Shown here: positions 36,414 to 46,072 of the stretch, one piece after another
How the letters are laid out: the number at the start of each line of letters is the position of its first letter
How positions within the stretch are numbered: position 1 is the first letter of the stretch
Assembly (NCBI RefSeq): GCF_038235435.1
Contig: NZ_CP151275.1
Coordinates: forward strand, 620,001 to 684,000
DNA: 64,000 bases
Direction of reading: 5' to 3'
From: Niveibacterium sp. SC-1
Lineage (GTDB): Bacteria; Pseudomonadota; Gammaproteobacteria; Burkholderiales; Rhodocyclaceae
Notes under the pieces: model-generated
Database searches by the model: none
Seen by the model: only the letters and a program-made list of their open reading frames with translations
Told to the model about the DNA's origin: nothing
Program-made: the position numbers and the translations under genes

Positions 36414-36721
36414 GCGGCCGATGTCCGGGTCACTCGTTCTCCGGCCGATTTCCCGGAGTGGTTCGTCGATCTGGCTCAAACCTTCGCAAATACGTTCGGT
36501 GTGCTGCGGTGCACGAGCTTGATCTCCGTCAAGTTTTCTTGATGTCCCTATTAGCGCTATGGCAACATCCGCGGCGGTTGCGGTAAGCCCGGCGCGGTTT
36601 TTGGGCCTGCCGTCCTGCTTTTTCCATGTATGTGGCACGCGCAAGGGCGCGGCAGGCCCGGCGGCGGTCTGACTTTCCCGAACGCCTGTCGTCCAAGGCA
36701 GCAATTCAGGTGTTTGGGGAC
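36414..36721 (+). promoter_or_regulatory. 308-bp non-coding leader of oxidase operon
   Basis: No gene is supported here. The stretch holds the FNR/ANR-type box listed separately and a possible -10 (TATTAG, 36549-36554) just downstream, which would give a long leader of about 160 bases before ctaC. The promoter is a guess. Confidence 0.45.
36519..36532. promoter_or_regulatory. FNR/ANR-type binding site upstream of ctaC
   Basis: TTGATCTCCGTCAA matches the TTGAYNNNNRTCAA consensus at every fixed position. It lies 190 bp before the ctaC start. If TATTAG at 36549 is the -10, the box overlaps the -35 region, a repressor position, fitting shut-down of an aa3 oxidase at low oxygen. The regulator and direction of control are inferred. 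Confidence 0.55.
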
Positions 36722-37567
36722 ATGAGGCCTACCATTCGCGCATCCGTTGCTCTGTCCGCCCTCGCGGGCGTTCTCACCGTGCCCGCCGTCTCGGCGGAAG
36801 ACCGGTACAACCTGCAACAGCCGGTCACGCATATCGCCGCAGAGATCTACAGCATGCACACGCTCATGCTGTTCATCTGCCTGGTGATCTTCATCGGCGT
36901 CTTCGGCACGATGTTCTGGGCGGTGTTCAAGCATCGCAAGTCGAAAGGCGCCGTCGCTGCCCACTTCCACGAGAACACCACGGTCGAGATCGTCTGGACC
37001 ATCATCCCGGTGCTGATCCTGCTGGGCATGGCCTGGCCGGCGACCAAAACCGTGATCGCGATGAAGGACACGACCAATCCCGACATCACGATCAAGGCCA
37101 CCGGCTATCAGTGGCAGTGGGGCTATGACTACCTGAAGGGCGAGGGCGAAGGCATCCGCTTCCAGTCCGTGCTCTCCACCCCGCGCGCGCAGATCGACCG
37201 CGGCGAGTACAAGGGCCGCAACTACCTGCTCGAAGTCGACAAGCCCCTGGTGGTGCCGGTCGGCAAGAAGGTGCGCATCCTCACCACCGCCAATGACGTG
37301 ATCCACGCCTGGTGGGTACCCGCGTTCGGCGTCAAGCAGGACGCGATCCCCGGCTTCATCCGCGACACCTGGTTCCGTGCCGAGAAGGAGGGCGTGTATC
37401 GGGGCAACTGCGCCGAGCTCTGCGGCAAGGAGCACGGCTTCATGCCGATCGAGGTGCATGTGGTCTCGCAGGAGGCCTACACCGCCTGGGTGGCAGAACA
37501 GCAGAAGCAGATGACTCAGGCGCAAGAGCCCGCGAACGCGGCAGCCTCTTCCGCCACGGCCGGCTAA
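36722..37567 (+). CDS. ctaC: Cytochrome c oxidase subunit II
   Basis: 281 aa. A signal-like N-terminus is followed by two transmembrane helices (LMLFICLVIFIGVFGTMFW and VEIVWTIIPVLILLGMAW) and a periplasmic cupredoxin domain. The CuA ligands are seen in VIHAWWVP and GNCAELCGKEHGFM (His, Cys-x3-Cys, His, Met). No heme c domain is fused. It passes electrons from cytochrome c to heme a. First gene of the oxidase operon. Confidence 0.97.
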   Translation: MRPTIRASVALSALAGVLTVPAVSAEDRYNLQQPVTHIAAEIYSMHTLMLFICLVIFIGVFGTMFWAVFKHRKSKGAVAAHFHENTTVEIVWTIIPVLILLGMAWPATKTVIAMKDTTNPDITIKATGYQWQWGYDYLKGEGEGIRFQSVLSTPRAQIDRGEYKGRNYLLEVDKPLVVPVGKKVRILTTANDVIHAWWVPAFGVKQDAIPGFIRDTWFRAEKEGVYRGNCAELCGKEHGFMPIEVHVVSQEAYTAWVAEQQKQMTQAQEPANAAASSATAG

Positions 37568-37598
37568 GCGGCCCCGCCAGGACACAGGAGGGACAGGA

Positions 37599-39194
37599 AT
37601 GAGCGCGGTACCGCACGATCTCGCACACGGTCACGACCACCATGGCGACCACGCCCATCACCCGACCGGGCTGATGCGCTGGATTACCACCACCAATCAC
37701 AAGGACATCGGTTCGCTGTACATGATCTTCAGCTTCATCATGTTCCTCTCCGGAGGGGTGATGGCGCTGACGATCCGGGCCGAGCTGTTCCAGCCCGGCC
37801 TGCAGATCGTCCAGCCCGAGTTCTTCAACCAGCTCACCACCCTGCACGGCCTGGTGATGGTGTTCGGCGCGATCATGCCGGCCTTCGTGGGCTTCGCGAA
37901 CTGGCAGATCCCGCTGATGATCGGCGCGTCCGACATGGCCTTCGCGCGGATGAACAACTGGAGCTTCTGGCTGCTCCCGCCCGCCGCGCTGCTGCTGCTC
38001 GGTTCGTTCTTCGTGCCGGGCGGCGCCACGGCTGCGGGCTGGACGCTCTACGCGCCGCTCTCCGTGCAGATGGGCATGGGCATGGACATGGCGATCTTTG
38101 CCATCCACATCATGGGGATGAGCTCGATCATGGGCGCGATCAATATCGTCGTGACCATCATCAACATGCGTGCGCCGGGCATGACCTGGATGAAGCTGCC
38201 GATGTTCTGCTGGACCTGGCTGATCACTGCCTACCTGCTCATCGCGGTGATGCCGGTGCTCGCGGGCGCCGTGACCATGGTGCTGACCGACCGTCACTTC
38301 GGCACCAGTTTCTTCTCTGCCGCCGGCGGCGGCGACCCGGTGCTCTACCAGCACGTGTTCTGGTTCTTCGGGCACCCCGAGGTCTACATCATGATCCTGC
38401 CGGCCTTCGGCATCGTGTCGCAGATCATCCCGGCCTTCGCCCGCAAGCCGCTCTTCGGCTACGCCTCGATGGTGTACGCGACCTCGTCGATCGCGATCCT
38501 GTCCTTCGTGGTCTGGGCGCACCACATGTTCACCACCGGCCTGCCGGCGGCGACCCAGCTCTTCTTCATGTACGCGACCATGCTGATCGCGGTGCCCACC
38601 GGCGTGAAGGTGTTCAACTGGGTCGCGACGATGTGGCGCGGCTCGATGACCTTCGAGACGCCGATGCTCTTCGCGGTCGGCTTCCTCTTCGTGTTCACGA
38701 TGGGCGGCTTTACCGGGCTCATCTGCGCGATCGCGCCGATCGACATCCAGCTGCAAGACACTTACTACGTGGTGGCGCACTTCCACTACGTGCTGGTGGC
38801 GGGCTCGCTGTTCTCGCTCTTCGCCGGCGCCTACTACTGGCTGCCGAAGTGGACCGGCCACATGTACGACGAGAAGCTGGGCAAGCGCCATTTCTGGCTC
38901 TCGATCATCTTCTTCAACGTCACCTTCTTCCCGATGCACTTCCTGGGTCTGGCCGGCATGCCGCGCCGTATCCCGGACTACAACCCGATGTTCGCGGACT
39001 TCAACGAACTCGCCACCATCGGTGCCTTCGGTTTTGGTCTGAGCCAGCTGCTGCTCCTCTACGTGGTGATCAAGTGCGTGCGCGGCGGCGAGCCTGCGCC
39101 GGCGAAGCCCTGGGAGGGCGCGGAAGGCCTCGAATGGACCGTGCCCTCGCCGGCGCCGTACCACACCTTCGAGGAGCCGCCGCTAGTCAAGTAA
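37599..39194 (+). CDS. ctaD: Cytochrome c oxidase subunit I, aa3 type
   Basis: 531 aa with about 12 transmembrane helices. HPEVYIMILPAFG holds the CuB histidine and the cross-linked Tyr of A-type oxidases; HHMFTTGL gives further ligands, and VVAHFHYVLV the heme a/a3 histidines. It is the proton-pumping catalytic subunit. A GGAGG-like site precedes the ATG. Confidence 0.98.
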   Translation: MSAVPHDLAHGHDHHGDHAHHPTGLMRWITTTNHKDIGSLYMIFSFIMFLSGGVMALTIRAELFQPGLQIVQPEFFNQLTTLHGLVMVFGAIMPAFVGFANWQIPLMIGASDMAFARMNNWSFWLLPPAALLLLGSFFVPGGATAAGWTLYAPLSVQMGMGMDMAIFAIHIMGMSSIMGAINIVVTIINMRAPGMTWMKLPMFCWTWLITAYLLIAVMPVLAGAVTMVLTDRHFGTSFFSAAGGGDPVLYQHVFWFFGHPEVYIMILPAFGIVSQIIPAFARKPLFGYASMVYATSSIAILSFVVWAHHMFTTGLPAATQLFFMYATMLIAVPTGVKVFNWVATMWRGSMTFETPMLFAVGFLFVFTMGGFTGLICAIAPIDIQLQDTYYVVAHFHYVLVAGSLFSLFAGAYYWLPKWTGHMYDEKLGKRHFWLSIIFFNVTFFPMHFLGLAGMPRRIPDYNPMFADFNELATIGAFGFGLSQLLLLYVVIKCVRGGEPAPAKPWEGAEGLEWTVPSPAPYHTFEEPPLVK

Positions 39195-39216
39195 GCGGGC
39201 TCAGGACGTGACGAAG

Positions 39217-39324
39217 ATGCAGACCCGGGATCGCAAGAACCGCCGCACAGCCTTCGTGCTCTTCGGCGTGGCGCTCGCTTTCTTCGTCGCGATCCTGGTC
39301 AAGCGGTGGATGCAGGGACACTAA
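39217..39324 (+). CDS. 35-aa membrane protein between ctaD and ctaG
   Basis: MQTRDRKNRRTAFVLFGVAL, then a hydrophobic helix to VKRWMQGH. It starts 22 bp after ctaD, and its TAA overlaps the ctaG ATG (TAATG). Similar tiny single-helix proteins occur at this place in betaproteobacterial oxidase operons and are usually called oxidase small assembly proteins; the assignment is by position. Confidence 0.72.
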   Translation: MQTRDRKNRRTAFVLFGVALAFFVAILVKRWMQGH

Positions 39325-39887
39325 TGGCCGCCGGCGCGCACAAGGCAGAGAACCGCAGGCTGCTGCTGCGCCTGGCGCTCGCCGCAGTCGGGATGTTCGG
39401 CTTCGGGTTTGCACTGGTGCCGTTCTACAAGACGATCTGTGAAGTCGCGGGCCTCAATCGCCTGGTGGACAAGGCCGATGCGCCCAAGAACACGCAGGTC
39501 GACCTGAGCCGCACGGTAACGATGGAATTCGATGCCAACACGCATGCGATGCCCTGGCGCTTCCGCCCGCTGAAAAACGCGCTGGAAGTGCACCCGGGAC
39601 AACTGGTGCGGGTGGAATACGAGCTGGAGAATGCGACCGACAAGCCCATCATCGGCCAGGCCATTCCCAGCTATGGGCCGCAGATCGCGGCGCAGTACCT
39701 GAAGAAGCTCGACTGCTTCTGCTTCAGCCAGCAGAAGCTCGCGGGCGGCGAAAAGAAAGTGATGCCGGTGGTATTCGTGATCGACCCCGCACTGCCGGCC
39801 GATGTGCGTACGGTGACGCTGTCCTACACCTTCTTCGAAGTCGAGGGCGCCAAGGCGGCATCGGCGCCGGATGCGAAGCGCGGATGA
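39324..39887 (+). CDS. ctaG: Cytochrome c oxidase copper assembly protein Cox11
   Basis: 187 aa. One N-terminal helix (LALAAVGMFGFGFALVPFYK) and the Cox11 periplasmic domain with the copper-binding KLDCFCFSQQ motif. It delivers copper to CuB of subunit I. The ATG overlaps the stop of the 35-aa gene, and the DUF2970 gene starts in its last 4 bases. Confidence 0.95.
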   Translation: MAAGAHKAENRRLLLRLALAAVGMFGFGFALVPFYKTICEVAGLNRLVDKADAPKNTQVDLSRTVTMEFDANTHAMPWRFRPLKNALEVHPGQLVRVEYELENATDKPIIGQAIPSYGPQIAAQYLKKLDCFCFSQQKLAGGEKKVMPVVFVIDPALPADVRTVTLSYTFFEVEGAKAASAPDAKRG

Positions 39888-40096
39888 GCGGCCGACAGGT
39901 GCCGCGTCGCGCCGGCTTCATGCAGACGATCCGCGCGGTGCTCTGGTCCTTCGTGGGAATCCGCAAGCGGCGCGACTACGAGGCGGATTCGGCGCAGCTC
40001 AATCCGGTCGCCGTCATCGTCGCAGGCATTGTTGCTGGCGTGATCTTCGTGCTCACGCTGGTCCTGGTAGTGAAATTCGTGTTGTCGCAGCATTGA
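39884..40096 (+). CDS. DUF2970 membrane protein
   Basis: 70 aa. A basic N-terminus (SGRQVPRRAGFMQTIRAVLW), then one transmembrane helix (PVAVIVAGIVAGVIFVLTLV). DUF2970 proteins sit in oxidase operons of betaproteobacteria. Coupled to ctaG by ATGA. Role unknown. Confidence 0.85.
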   Translation: MSGRQVPRRAGFMQTIRAVLWSFVGIRKRRDYEADSAQLNPVAVIVAGIVAGVIFVLTLVLVVKFVLSQH

Positions 40097-40145
40097 ACGC
40101 AAGCAACCAAAGCAGAACCAGCGGCTTAGCCCGGAGACACTGAGC

Positions 40146-41021
40146 ATGAGCGCCTCGCTCGAAAAATCCTCGCTCGGGAAGTATTTCGTACCCGAACCTT
40201 CGACCTACCCGATCTTCGGCTCGATCGCGCTGTTGCTGATCGGCTCAGGGGCCGCTTCCTGGGTGAACCACCTGCCGTTCGGCCCTTGGGTCGTCGCCAC
40301 GGGTGTGGCCTTCCTGCTGTACATGTTGTTCGGCTGGTTCGGGCAGGTGATCCGCGAGTCGCAAAGCGGCAAGTACGGCGCGCAAGTGGACCACGGCTTC
40401 CGCTGGAGCATGGGCTGGTTCATCTTCTCGGAGGTGATGTTCTTTGCCGCCTTCTTCGGCGTGCTCTTCTACGTGCGTCGCATCTCCGTGCCGGAGCTGG
40501 GTGACGCCGAACACGCGCTGCTGTGGGATGGTTTCAAGGGCACCTGGCCCTCGATCGGCCCCTTCCTCGGGCAGGACACGGCCAACCTCTTCCAGCCGAT
40601 GCACGCATGGGGCATCCCGGCGATCAACACCGCGATCCTGCTGACCTCAGGAGCCACGCTCACCTGGGCACACTGGGGGCTGATGAAAAACGCGCGCGGA
40701 CAGCTGATCACGGGCCTGGCGGTGACGGTGCTGCTGGGCGCGATCTTCATGAGCCTGCAGGCCTACGAGTACATGCACGCCTACGAGCACATGAACCTCA
40801 AGCTCAGCTCCGGCGTGTATGGCTCGACATTCTTCATGATGACCGGCTTTCACGGCCTGCATGTGACCATCGGCGCGATCATGCTGGCGGTGATGCTGGC
40901 GCGCAGCATCAAGGGCCACTTCACACCCGAACACCACTTCGCCTTCGAAGCCGCCGCCTGGTACTGGCACTTCGTCGACGTGGTGTGGCTGCTGCTCTTC
41001 GTGGTCGTCTACTGGCTCTGA
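40146..41021 (+). CDS. ctaE: Cytochrome c oxidase subunit III
   Basis: 291 aa with seven membrane helices. Typical stretches: RWSMGWFIFSEVMFFAAFFG, TGFHGLHVTIGAIML and AAWYWHFVDVVWLLLFVVVY. It stabilises the oxidase core and proton uptake. It starts about 50 bp after DUF2970 and is followed by a convergent small gene. Confidence 0.97.
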   Translation: MSASLEKSSLGKYFVPEPSTYPIFGSIALLLIGSGAASWVNHLPFGPWVVATGVAFLLYMLFGWFGQVIRESQSGKYGAQVDHGFRWSMGWFIFSEVMFFAAFFGVLFYVRRISVPELGDAEHALLWDGFKGTWPSIGPFLGQDTANLFQPMHAWGIPAINTAILLTSGATLTWAHWGLMKNARGQLITGLAVTVLLGAIFMSLQAYEYMHAYEHMNLKLSSGVYGSTFFMMTGFHGLHVTIGAIMLAVMLARSIKGHFTPEHHFAFEAAAWYWHFVDVVWLLLFVVVYWL

Positions 41022-41039
41022 GCCACGACGCGGGGCGGG

Positions 41040-41237
41040 TTACAGATGCTGGGTGAGAAACCCGGTCGCGTAGCCCGCCATCAGCAGCAGGAACAGGAAG
41101 ATCGACAGCCCGACGCGCATCGAGAGTGCCTTGACCATGCGCGGGCTGCTGCGGCCGCGGTCCTTGAACAGGAACACCAGCGCCGAACCCAGGCTTGCCA
41201 GGATCAGCAACACGATCAGAATCACCACTACGCGCAT
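41040..41237 (-). CDS. Twin-helix membrane protein, DUF2909-like
   Basis: 65 aa with two hydrophobic helices (MRVVVILIVLLILASLGSAL and LSIFLFLLLMAGYATGFL) joined by a basic loop. The layout matches small twin-transmembrane proteins found antisense between ctaE and SURF1 genes. It is on the opposite strand, with 18 bp to ctaE and 43 bp to the SURF1 start. Function unknown. Confidence 0.78.
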   Translation of the reverse strand: MRVVVILIVLLILASLGSALVFLFKDRGRSSPRMVKALSMRVGLSIFLFLLLMAGYATGFLTQHL

Positions 41238-41280
41238 CAGTCTCTCCAGATTGTCGAGCGCGCAGTGTAGTGCAGGGCTC

Positions 41281-42024
41281 ATGTCTCAGGCCAAACCCCT
41301 CTCCACCACGACCTCCACCGCGCGACGCTCGACGCGCTGGCTGCCCTTCGTCGCCGGCATCGCGCTCGCGCTGCTCTGTGCGCGCCTGGGCTTCTGGCAG
41401 CTTGATCGTGCGGCGCTCAAGGAGGCCTGGGCGCATCAGTATCAGGCCGCGCTGGATGCGCCGCCGCTGCCCCTGCCGCAAGCCGCGCAAGCCCGCGACG
41501 CCGCGGGCCGGCGCGTGTGGGTGAGCGGGCGCTGGGCGCCCGAACGTACCGTCTGGGTCGACAATCGCACGCACGGGGGCAAGGCTGGCGTGCATGTCGT
41601 GACGCCCATCCGCCGCGTCGATGGCTCGTTCGTCTATATCGATCGCGGTTGGGCGGCGATCGACGGCGCGCGCCGGGTCCTGCCGGCGCCGCCCCTGCAG
41701 GCCGGCGAGGTGAAGGTCCAGGGCGTGGCGATCAGTCCTCCCGAGCGTAGCTTCAGCCTGGGCGACGCCAGCCGGGAGGGACGCCTGTGGTCTGCGCTCG
41801 ATGAGGTCCATCTGCGTGCAGCAATGCCCGCGGCCGGGTACTATCCACTGTTTGTCCAGCTGACAGATGAGACCGGCGACGGCCTGATCCGCGACTGGGC
41901 CGCGCCGGCCTTCGGCGCCGAGCGCAGCCGTGCCTACGCGCTGCAATGGTTTGTTTTTTCGTTCATGGCCTTCGCGCTGAGCCTTTGGTTCGGTCTGCGC
42001 GGGCGGCGCAAGCATGCAAGCTGA
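41281..42024 (+). CDS. SURF1-family oxidase assembly protein
   Basis: 247 aa. N- and C-terminal helices (WLPFVAGIALALLCARLGFW; ALQWFVFSFMAFALSLWFG) enclose the SURF1 domain (GFWQLDRA; VWVDNRTHGGKAGVHVVTP). It assists heme a insertion into subunit I. Overlaps the next gene by 11 bases. Confidence 0.92.
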   Translation: MSQAKPLSTTTSTARRSTRWLPFVAGIALALLCARLGFWQLDRAALKEAWAHQYQAALDAPPLPLPQAAQARDAAGRRVWVSGRWAPERTVWVDNRTHGGKAGVHVVTPIRRVDGSFVYIDRGWAAIDGARRVLPAPPLQAGEVKVQGVAISPPERSFSLGDASREGRLWSALDEVHLRAAMPAAGYYPLFVQLTDETGDGLIRDWAAPAFGAERSRAYALQWFVFSFMAFALSLWFGLRGRRKHAS

Positions 42025-42589
42025 AGTACCTGTCGATACCGGCGCCCGCCTGCGCGGTCGCCGCACCCTCATCCTGATTGCCCTGGTCTGCCTCGCCCCT
42101 GTCGTGGCGAGCTATCTGACCTTCTGGTTCTGGAAGCCGGCCGCCGCTGCCAACTACGGCGAACTGCTGGAGGCCGCCCCCTGGAAGCCTGCGCAGCTGC
42201 GCAAGCCGGGCGGGGAGAGCCTCGATCCTGCCTCGCTCAAAGGGCGCTGGCTGATGGTGTATTCCGGTGCTGCAGCATGTGACGCGGCCTGCAGCAACTC
42301 CCTGTGGGTTCAGCGCCAGGTTCGCACCGCTCAGGCCAAGGAAATGGGTCGCGTCGCCCGGGTGTGGCTGGTGACGGATGGCGGCACGCCCGCCCCCACC
42401 TTGCTGGCCGAGCATCCCGATCTGCTGGTGCTGCGCGCCGAGGCTTCCGCGGCTCCGCAGGGGCGGATAGAGCTGGTGGATCCACTGGGCAACCTGATGA
42501 TGCGCTACCCGGCCGAGCCCGAGCCCAAGCGCATGATCAAGGACCTCACCCGCATCCTCAAATACTCGCCGCTGGGCAAGGGAGACTGA
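42014..42589 (+). CDS. Membrane-anchored thioredoxin-like oxidase-associated protein
   Basis: 191 aa. One N-terminal helix (LILIALVCLAPVVASYLTFW) and a thioredoxin/SCO-like periplasmic domain with WLMVYSGAAACDAACSN; the paired Cys (CDAAC) occupy the SCO copper-site position. Such proteins recur between SURF1 and ctaA in betaproteobacteria; copper handling for the oxidase is inferred. Confidence 0.8.
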   Translation: MQAEVPVDTGARLRGRRTLILIALVCLAPVVASYLTFWFWKPAAAANYGELLEAAPWKPAQLRKPGGESLDPASLKGRWLMVYSGAAACDAACSNSLWVQRQVRTAQAKEMGRVARVWLVTDGGTPAPTLLAEHPDLLVLRAEASAAPQGRIELVDPLGNLMMRYPAEPEPKRMIKDLTRILKYSPLGKGD

Positions 42590-42593
42590 GCGC

Positions 42594-43607
42594 ATGGCTC
42601 GCCGACTGATTCTTCTCGCGCTGGCGCTGGCCTGCATCGTGATCGTGCTGGGTGCCTACGTGCGCCTCTCCGACGCCGGCCTGGGCTGCCCGGACTGGCC
42701 GGGTTGCTACGGCCAGCTCACGCCGCATCACGCTTCCGAAGAGATTGCCGCCGCGGTCGCTGCCGATCCGCACGGGCCAGTTTCTCTGCCCAAGGCCTGG
42801 AAAGAGATGGTGCATCGCTACCTCGCCACCACGCTGGGCCTGCTGATCCTTGCGATCGCCCTTCTGGCTCTGCGCCGCAAGGCGCGCGGCGTCTCGGCAG
42901 GCATGGCGCTGGCGACGGTCGGAACTGTCGTGTTCCAGGGCATGCTGGGCATGTGGACCGTGACCTTGTTGCTCAAGCCTGCGATCGTGACCGGGCACCT
43001 GGTCGGCGGCCTCGCCACCGTTTCGATGCTGGCCTGGATGGCCATGCGCACTTCCCACGCCCGGCCGGTGGAGATAGCGCCTCAGGTGCGCCACCTTGCG
43101 CGCCTGGGACTGCTGGCCCTGGCGGTGCAGATTCTGCTCGGCGGCTGGACCAGCACCAACTACGCCGCGCTTGCCTGCGCCGATCTGCCGACGTGCCAGG
43201 GGCAGTGGCTGCCGCAGATGGATTTCGCCAATGCCTTCCACATGGTCCGTGAGCTCGGCATGACCGCCGACGGCCAGCTGTTGCCGCTCGCGGCGCTGAC
43301 CGCGATCCACTGGTGCCACCGGATCGGCGCGGTGGTGGTGAGCGTGCTGCTAATGGCCCTGGCGGTCGGTTTGCTCAAGCGAGCCCGCACACGCGGACTC
43401 GGCTTGTTGTTGGTGTTGATGCTGCTGGTCCAGGTCTCCCTGGGCGTGGCCAATGTGCTGCTCCAGTTGCCCTTGCCGCTCGCGGTTGCGCACAACGCCG
43501 GCGCCTTGTTGCTATGGCTTACCATGCTGCGGATCAATTTTTCATTGCGGCCGGCGCACGCCATGATGCTGGTTGGAAGGAGTTCCCGTGAAAACGCTCT
43601 CGCCTGA
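42594..43607 (+). CDS. ctaA: Heme A synthase
   Basis: 337 aa COX15/CtaA protein with about eight helices. [19 protein letters not shown] near the N-terminus, [34 protein letters not shown] and [15 protein letters not shown] contain the heme-ligating histidines. It oxidises heme O to heme A. Overlaps ctaB by 20 bases. Confidence 0.95.
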   Translation: MARRLILLALALACIVIVLGAYVRLSDAGLGCPDWPGCYGQLTPHHASEEIAAAVAADPHGPVSLPKAWKEMVHRYLATTLGLLILAIALLALRRKARGVSAGMALATVGTVVFQGMLGMWTVTLLLKPAIVTGHLVGGLATVSMLAWMAMRTSHARPVEIAPQVRHLARLGLLALAVQILLGGWTSTNYAALACADLPTCQGQWLPQMDFANAFHMVRELGMTADGQLLPLAALTAIHWCHRIGAVVVSVLLMALAVGLLKRARTRGLGLLLVLMLLVQVSLGVANVLLQLPLPLAVAHNAGALLLWLTMLRINFSLRPAHAMMLVGRSSRENALA

Positions 43608-44484
43608 GTTCGCGGCGCCGCTGGGCGTTCGCCTGCGTGCCTACGGCGCGCTGACCAAGCCGCGGGTCAACATGCTGATCGTGTTCTGCGCGGTCATCGG
43701 CATGTTCCTGGCGGTACCGCAAGGCCTGCCGCCACTCCTCCCCGTGCTGGCGGCGACGCTCGGCATCGCCCTGGTCGCCGGGGCGGCTGCAGCGATCAAT
43801 TGCCTGATCGAACAGAAGATCGACGCGGTGATGGCCCGCACGCGTGCGCGTCCCCTGCCGCGCGGCATGCTCTCGCAGCGCGAGACGCTCGCCTTTTCGC
43901 TGATCCTGGGCGGCATCGGCCTGATGATCCTTTGGCATGCGGTCAATCCGCTGACCATGTGGCTCACCTTCGCCACCTTCGTCGGCTACGCGGTGGTCTA
44001 CACCGTCCTGCTCAAGCCCAATACGCCGCAGAACATCGTGATTGGCGGCGCCTCGGGCGCGATGCCGCCGGTGCTGGGCTGGGCCGCGGTCACCGGCGAG
44101 ATCTCCGCCGACGCCTGCCTGCTCTTCCTGATCATCTTTGCGTGGACGCCGCCGCACTTCTGGGCCCTGGCGCTCTACCGCATCGAGGAATACGCCCGTG
44201 CCGGCCTGCCGATGCTGCCGGTGACGCATGGCGCCGAGTACACGCGCCTGCATGTGCTGCTCTACAGCCTGGTGCTCTTCGGCGTGACGCTCCTGCCTTT
44301 CGCCACGCGCATGAGTGGTTGGCTCTATCTTGCGAGCGCGGTGGCACTGGGCGGGGTCTTCATCGCCTACGGCTGGAAGATCTGGCGCAACTATTCGGAC
44401 GCGCTGGCGCGCCGGGCTTTCCGCTTTTCGATCCTGTACCTCTCGCTGCTTTTCGCGGCCCTGCTGGTCGACCACTACCTCTGA
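43588..44484 (+). CDS. ctaB: Protoheme IX farnesyltransferase (heme O synthase)
   Basis: 298 aa UbiA-type prenyltransferase. A GTG start is chosen because GGAAGGAG lies just before it; an upstream TTG is less likely. [22 protein letters not shown] is split here to show [20 protein letters not shown], the first Asp-rich prenyl-diphosphate motif. About seven to nine helices follow. It makes heme O from heme B. Confidence 0.95.
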   Translation: MKTLSPEFAAPLGVRLRAYGALTKPRVNMLIVFCAVIGMFLAVPQGLPPLLPVLAATLGIALVAGAAAAINCLIEQKIDAVMARTRARPLPRGMLSQRETLAFSLILGGIGLMILWHAVNPLTMWLTFATFVGYAVVYTVLLKPNTPQNIVIGGASGAMPPVLGWAAVTGEISADACLLFLIIFAWTPPHFWALALYRIEEYARAGLPMLPVTHGAEYTRLHVLLYSLVLFGVTLLPFATRMSGWLYLASAVALGGVFIAYGWKIWRNYSDALARRAFRFSILYLSLLFAALLVDHYL

Positions 44485-44494
44485 GGCTTAGCGC

Positions 44495-45079
44495 ATGACG
44501 CGTCTGCTCGTCGCCGTGCTTCTCGCGTTCAGCCTTGCGGCCTGCAAGCAGGACGGGCCGCACTTCAACGCGACGGACATTTCCGGCGCGGACTACGCCA
44601 AGGACTTCTCGCTCACCGACCACACCGGCAAGCCCCGTCACCTCGCGGACTTCAAGGGCAAGGTCGTCACCATGTTCTTCGGCTATACCCAGTGTCCGGA
44701 CGTCTGTCCGACGACGCTGACGAACATGGCGCAGGTGATGAAGCTGCTGGGCGAGGAAGACGCGAAGCGCGTCCAGGTGATCTTCGTGACGGTGGATCCC
44801 GAGCGCGACACCCAGCAGTTGCTGGCCGAGTACGTGCCGGCCTTCAATCCCGGCTTCATCGGCTTGCGCGGCGATGCGGCGCAGACCGAGGCGGTGGAGA
44901 GGGACTTCAAGGTCTTCTCGCAGAAGCAGGGGGACGTTGCCAGCGGCCGATACACGGTGGACCACACCGCGGCGACCTATGTCTTCGATCCGCAGGGGCG
45001 CCTGCGCTTGTACGTGCGCCATGGCGAGACGCCGCAGAACATCGCCAGCGACATCAAGGCGTTGCTGGCGGGGGGCTGA
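44495..45079 (+). CDS. SCO1/SenC copper chaperone lipoprotein
   Basis: 194 aa. A lipobox (SLAAC) predicts a periplasmic lipoprotein. GYTQCPDVCPTTLTNM carries the copper CxxxC, and DHTAATYVFDPQ the conserved His. It supplies copper to the CuA centre of subunit II. Last gene of the oxidase operon, with a terminator 54 bp later. Confidence 0.95.
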   Translation: MTRLLVAVLLAFSLAACKQDGPHFNATDISGADYAKDFSLTDHTGKPRHLADFKGKVVTMFFGYTQCPDVCPTTLTNMAQVMKLLGEEDAKRVQVIFVTVDPERDTQQLLAEYVPAFNPGFIGLRGDAAQTEAVERDFKVFSQKQGDVASGRYTVDHTAATYVFDPQGRLRLYVRHGETPQNIASDIKALLAGG

Positions 45080-45132
45080 GGAAGGCCCAAGGCGCGGGCC
45101 TGTAGTTCTTGGCCCAAGAACGTTCGCCAAAG

Positions 45133-45160
45133 AAAAGGCTCACCCTCGGGTGAGCCTTTT
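45133..45160. terminator. Bidirectional Rho-independent terminator
   Basis: AAAAGGCTCACCC and GGGTGAGCCTTTT with a 2-base loop. It serves both the oxidase operon and the convergent rpoH. Confidence 0.9.
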
Positions 45161-45183
45161 CGTTTCTGCTGCGCCGGTTCGCG

Positions 45184-46041
45184 TCAGGAGAATTCGGCCA
45201 GCGCGCCCTTCATCTTCTGCAGCGCCTTGGCCTCGATCTGGCGGATCCGCTCGGCGGACACACCATATTCGTCGGCCAGCTCCTGCAGGGTCGCGCTGTC
45301 TTCATCCGCGAGCCAGCGGCGTTGCACGATGGCGCGGCTGCGGTCGTCCAGGCTCGCCAGGGCGGTCTCGATGCCTTCGCTCTGCAGGCGGTCGCGGCGA
45401 CGGCTCTCAAGCACGGCGGTCGGCTCGGCGGAGGCATCCGCGAGATAGGCGATCGGCGCCACGCGGCCGTCGTCTTCCTCTTCCGGGCCGAGTTCCAGCG
45501 CGATATCGCCACCCGCGAAGCGGGTTTCCATCTCGCGCACTTCCTCTGGCTTGACCCCGAGCGTCTGCGCCATGGCGCTTACATCGGCGGGCGAAAGCGT
45601 GCCGGTGCTCTGCTTCATGCTGCGCAGGTTGAAGAAGAGCTTGCGCTGGGCCTTGGTCGTGGCGATCTTCACCAGGCGCCAGTTCTTCAGGATGTACTCG
45701 TGGATCTCCGCCTTGATCCAGTGGATCGCGAAGGACACGAGGCGCACGCCGCGATCCGGGTCGAAGCGCTTCACCGCCTTCATCAGGCCGATGTTGCCTT
45801 CCTGGACCAGATCGCCTTGCGGCAGGCCGTAGCCAATGTAGTTGCGGGACACGGCGACGACCAGCCGCAGGTGCGAGAGCACCAGCTGGCGTGCGGCTTC
45901 CACGTCCTGGTTGTCGCGCAGACGACGGGCGAGCGACAGCTCTTCCTGCTCGGTGAGCATCGGAAAGCGGTTCGCGGTCTGGATATACTGATCCAGGCTG
46001 CCGAGGGCGGACGGAACGGGAAACGTCAGCGATGTAGTCAT
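45184..46041 (-). CDS. rpoH: Heat-shock sigma factor RpoH (sigma-32)
   Basis: 285 aa. Region 2 is clear (GDLVQEGNIGLMKAVKRFDP; FAIHWIKAEIHEYILKNWRL), the RpoH-specific TTKAQRKLFFNLR box is present, and region 4 ends LADEYGVSAERIRQIEAKAL. It directs transcription of chaperone and protease genes. The start at 46041 is 31 bp downstream of a perfect CIRCE operator, so it is also under HrcA control. Confidence 0.97.
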   Translation of the reverse strand: MTTSLTFPVPSALGSLDQYIQTANRFPMLTEQEELSLARRLRDNQDVEAARQLVLSHLRLVVAVSRNYIGYGLPQGDLVQEGNIGLMKAVKRFDPDRGVRLVSFAIHWIKAEIHEYILKNWRLVKIATTKAQRKLFFNLRSMKQSTGTLSPADVSAMAQTLGVKPEEVREMETRFAGGDIALELGPEEEDDGRVAPIAYLADASAEPTAVLESRRRDRLQSEGIETALASLDDRSRAIVQRRWLADEDSATLQELADEYGVSAERIRQIEAKALQKMKGALAEFS

Positions 46042-46072
46042 TGCATGCCTCCTGCGCATCTAGGGAGAGATT

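Noticed and set aside
37440..39164. Open frame antisense to ctaD
   Set aside because: Charged low-complexity translation opposite a highly conserved membrane protein.
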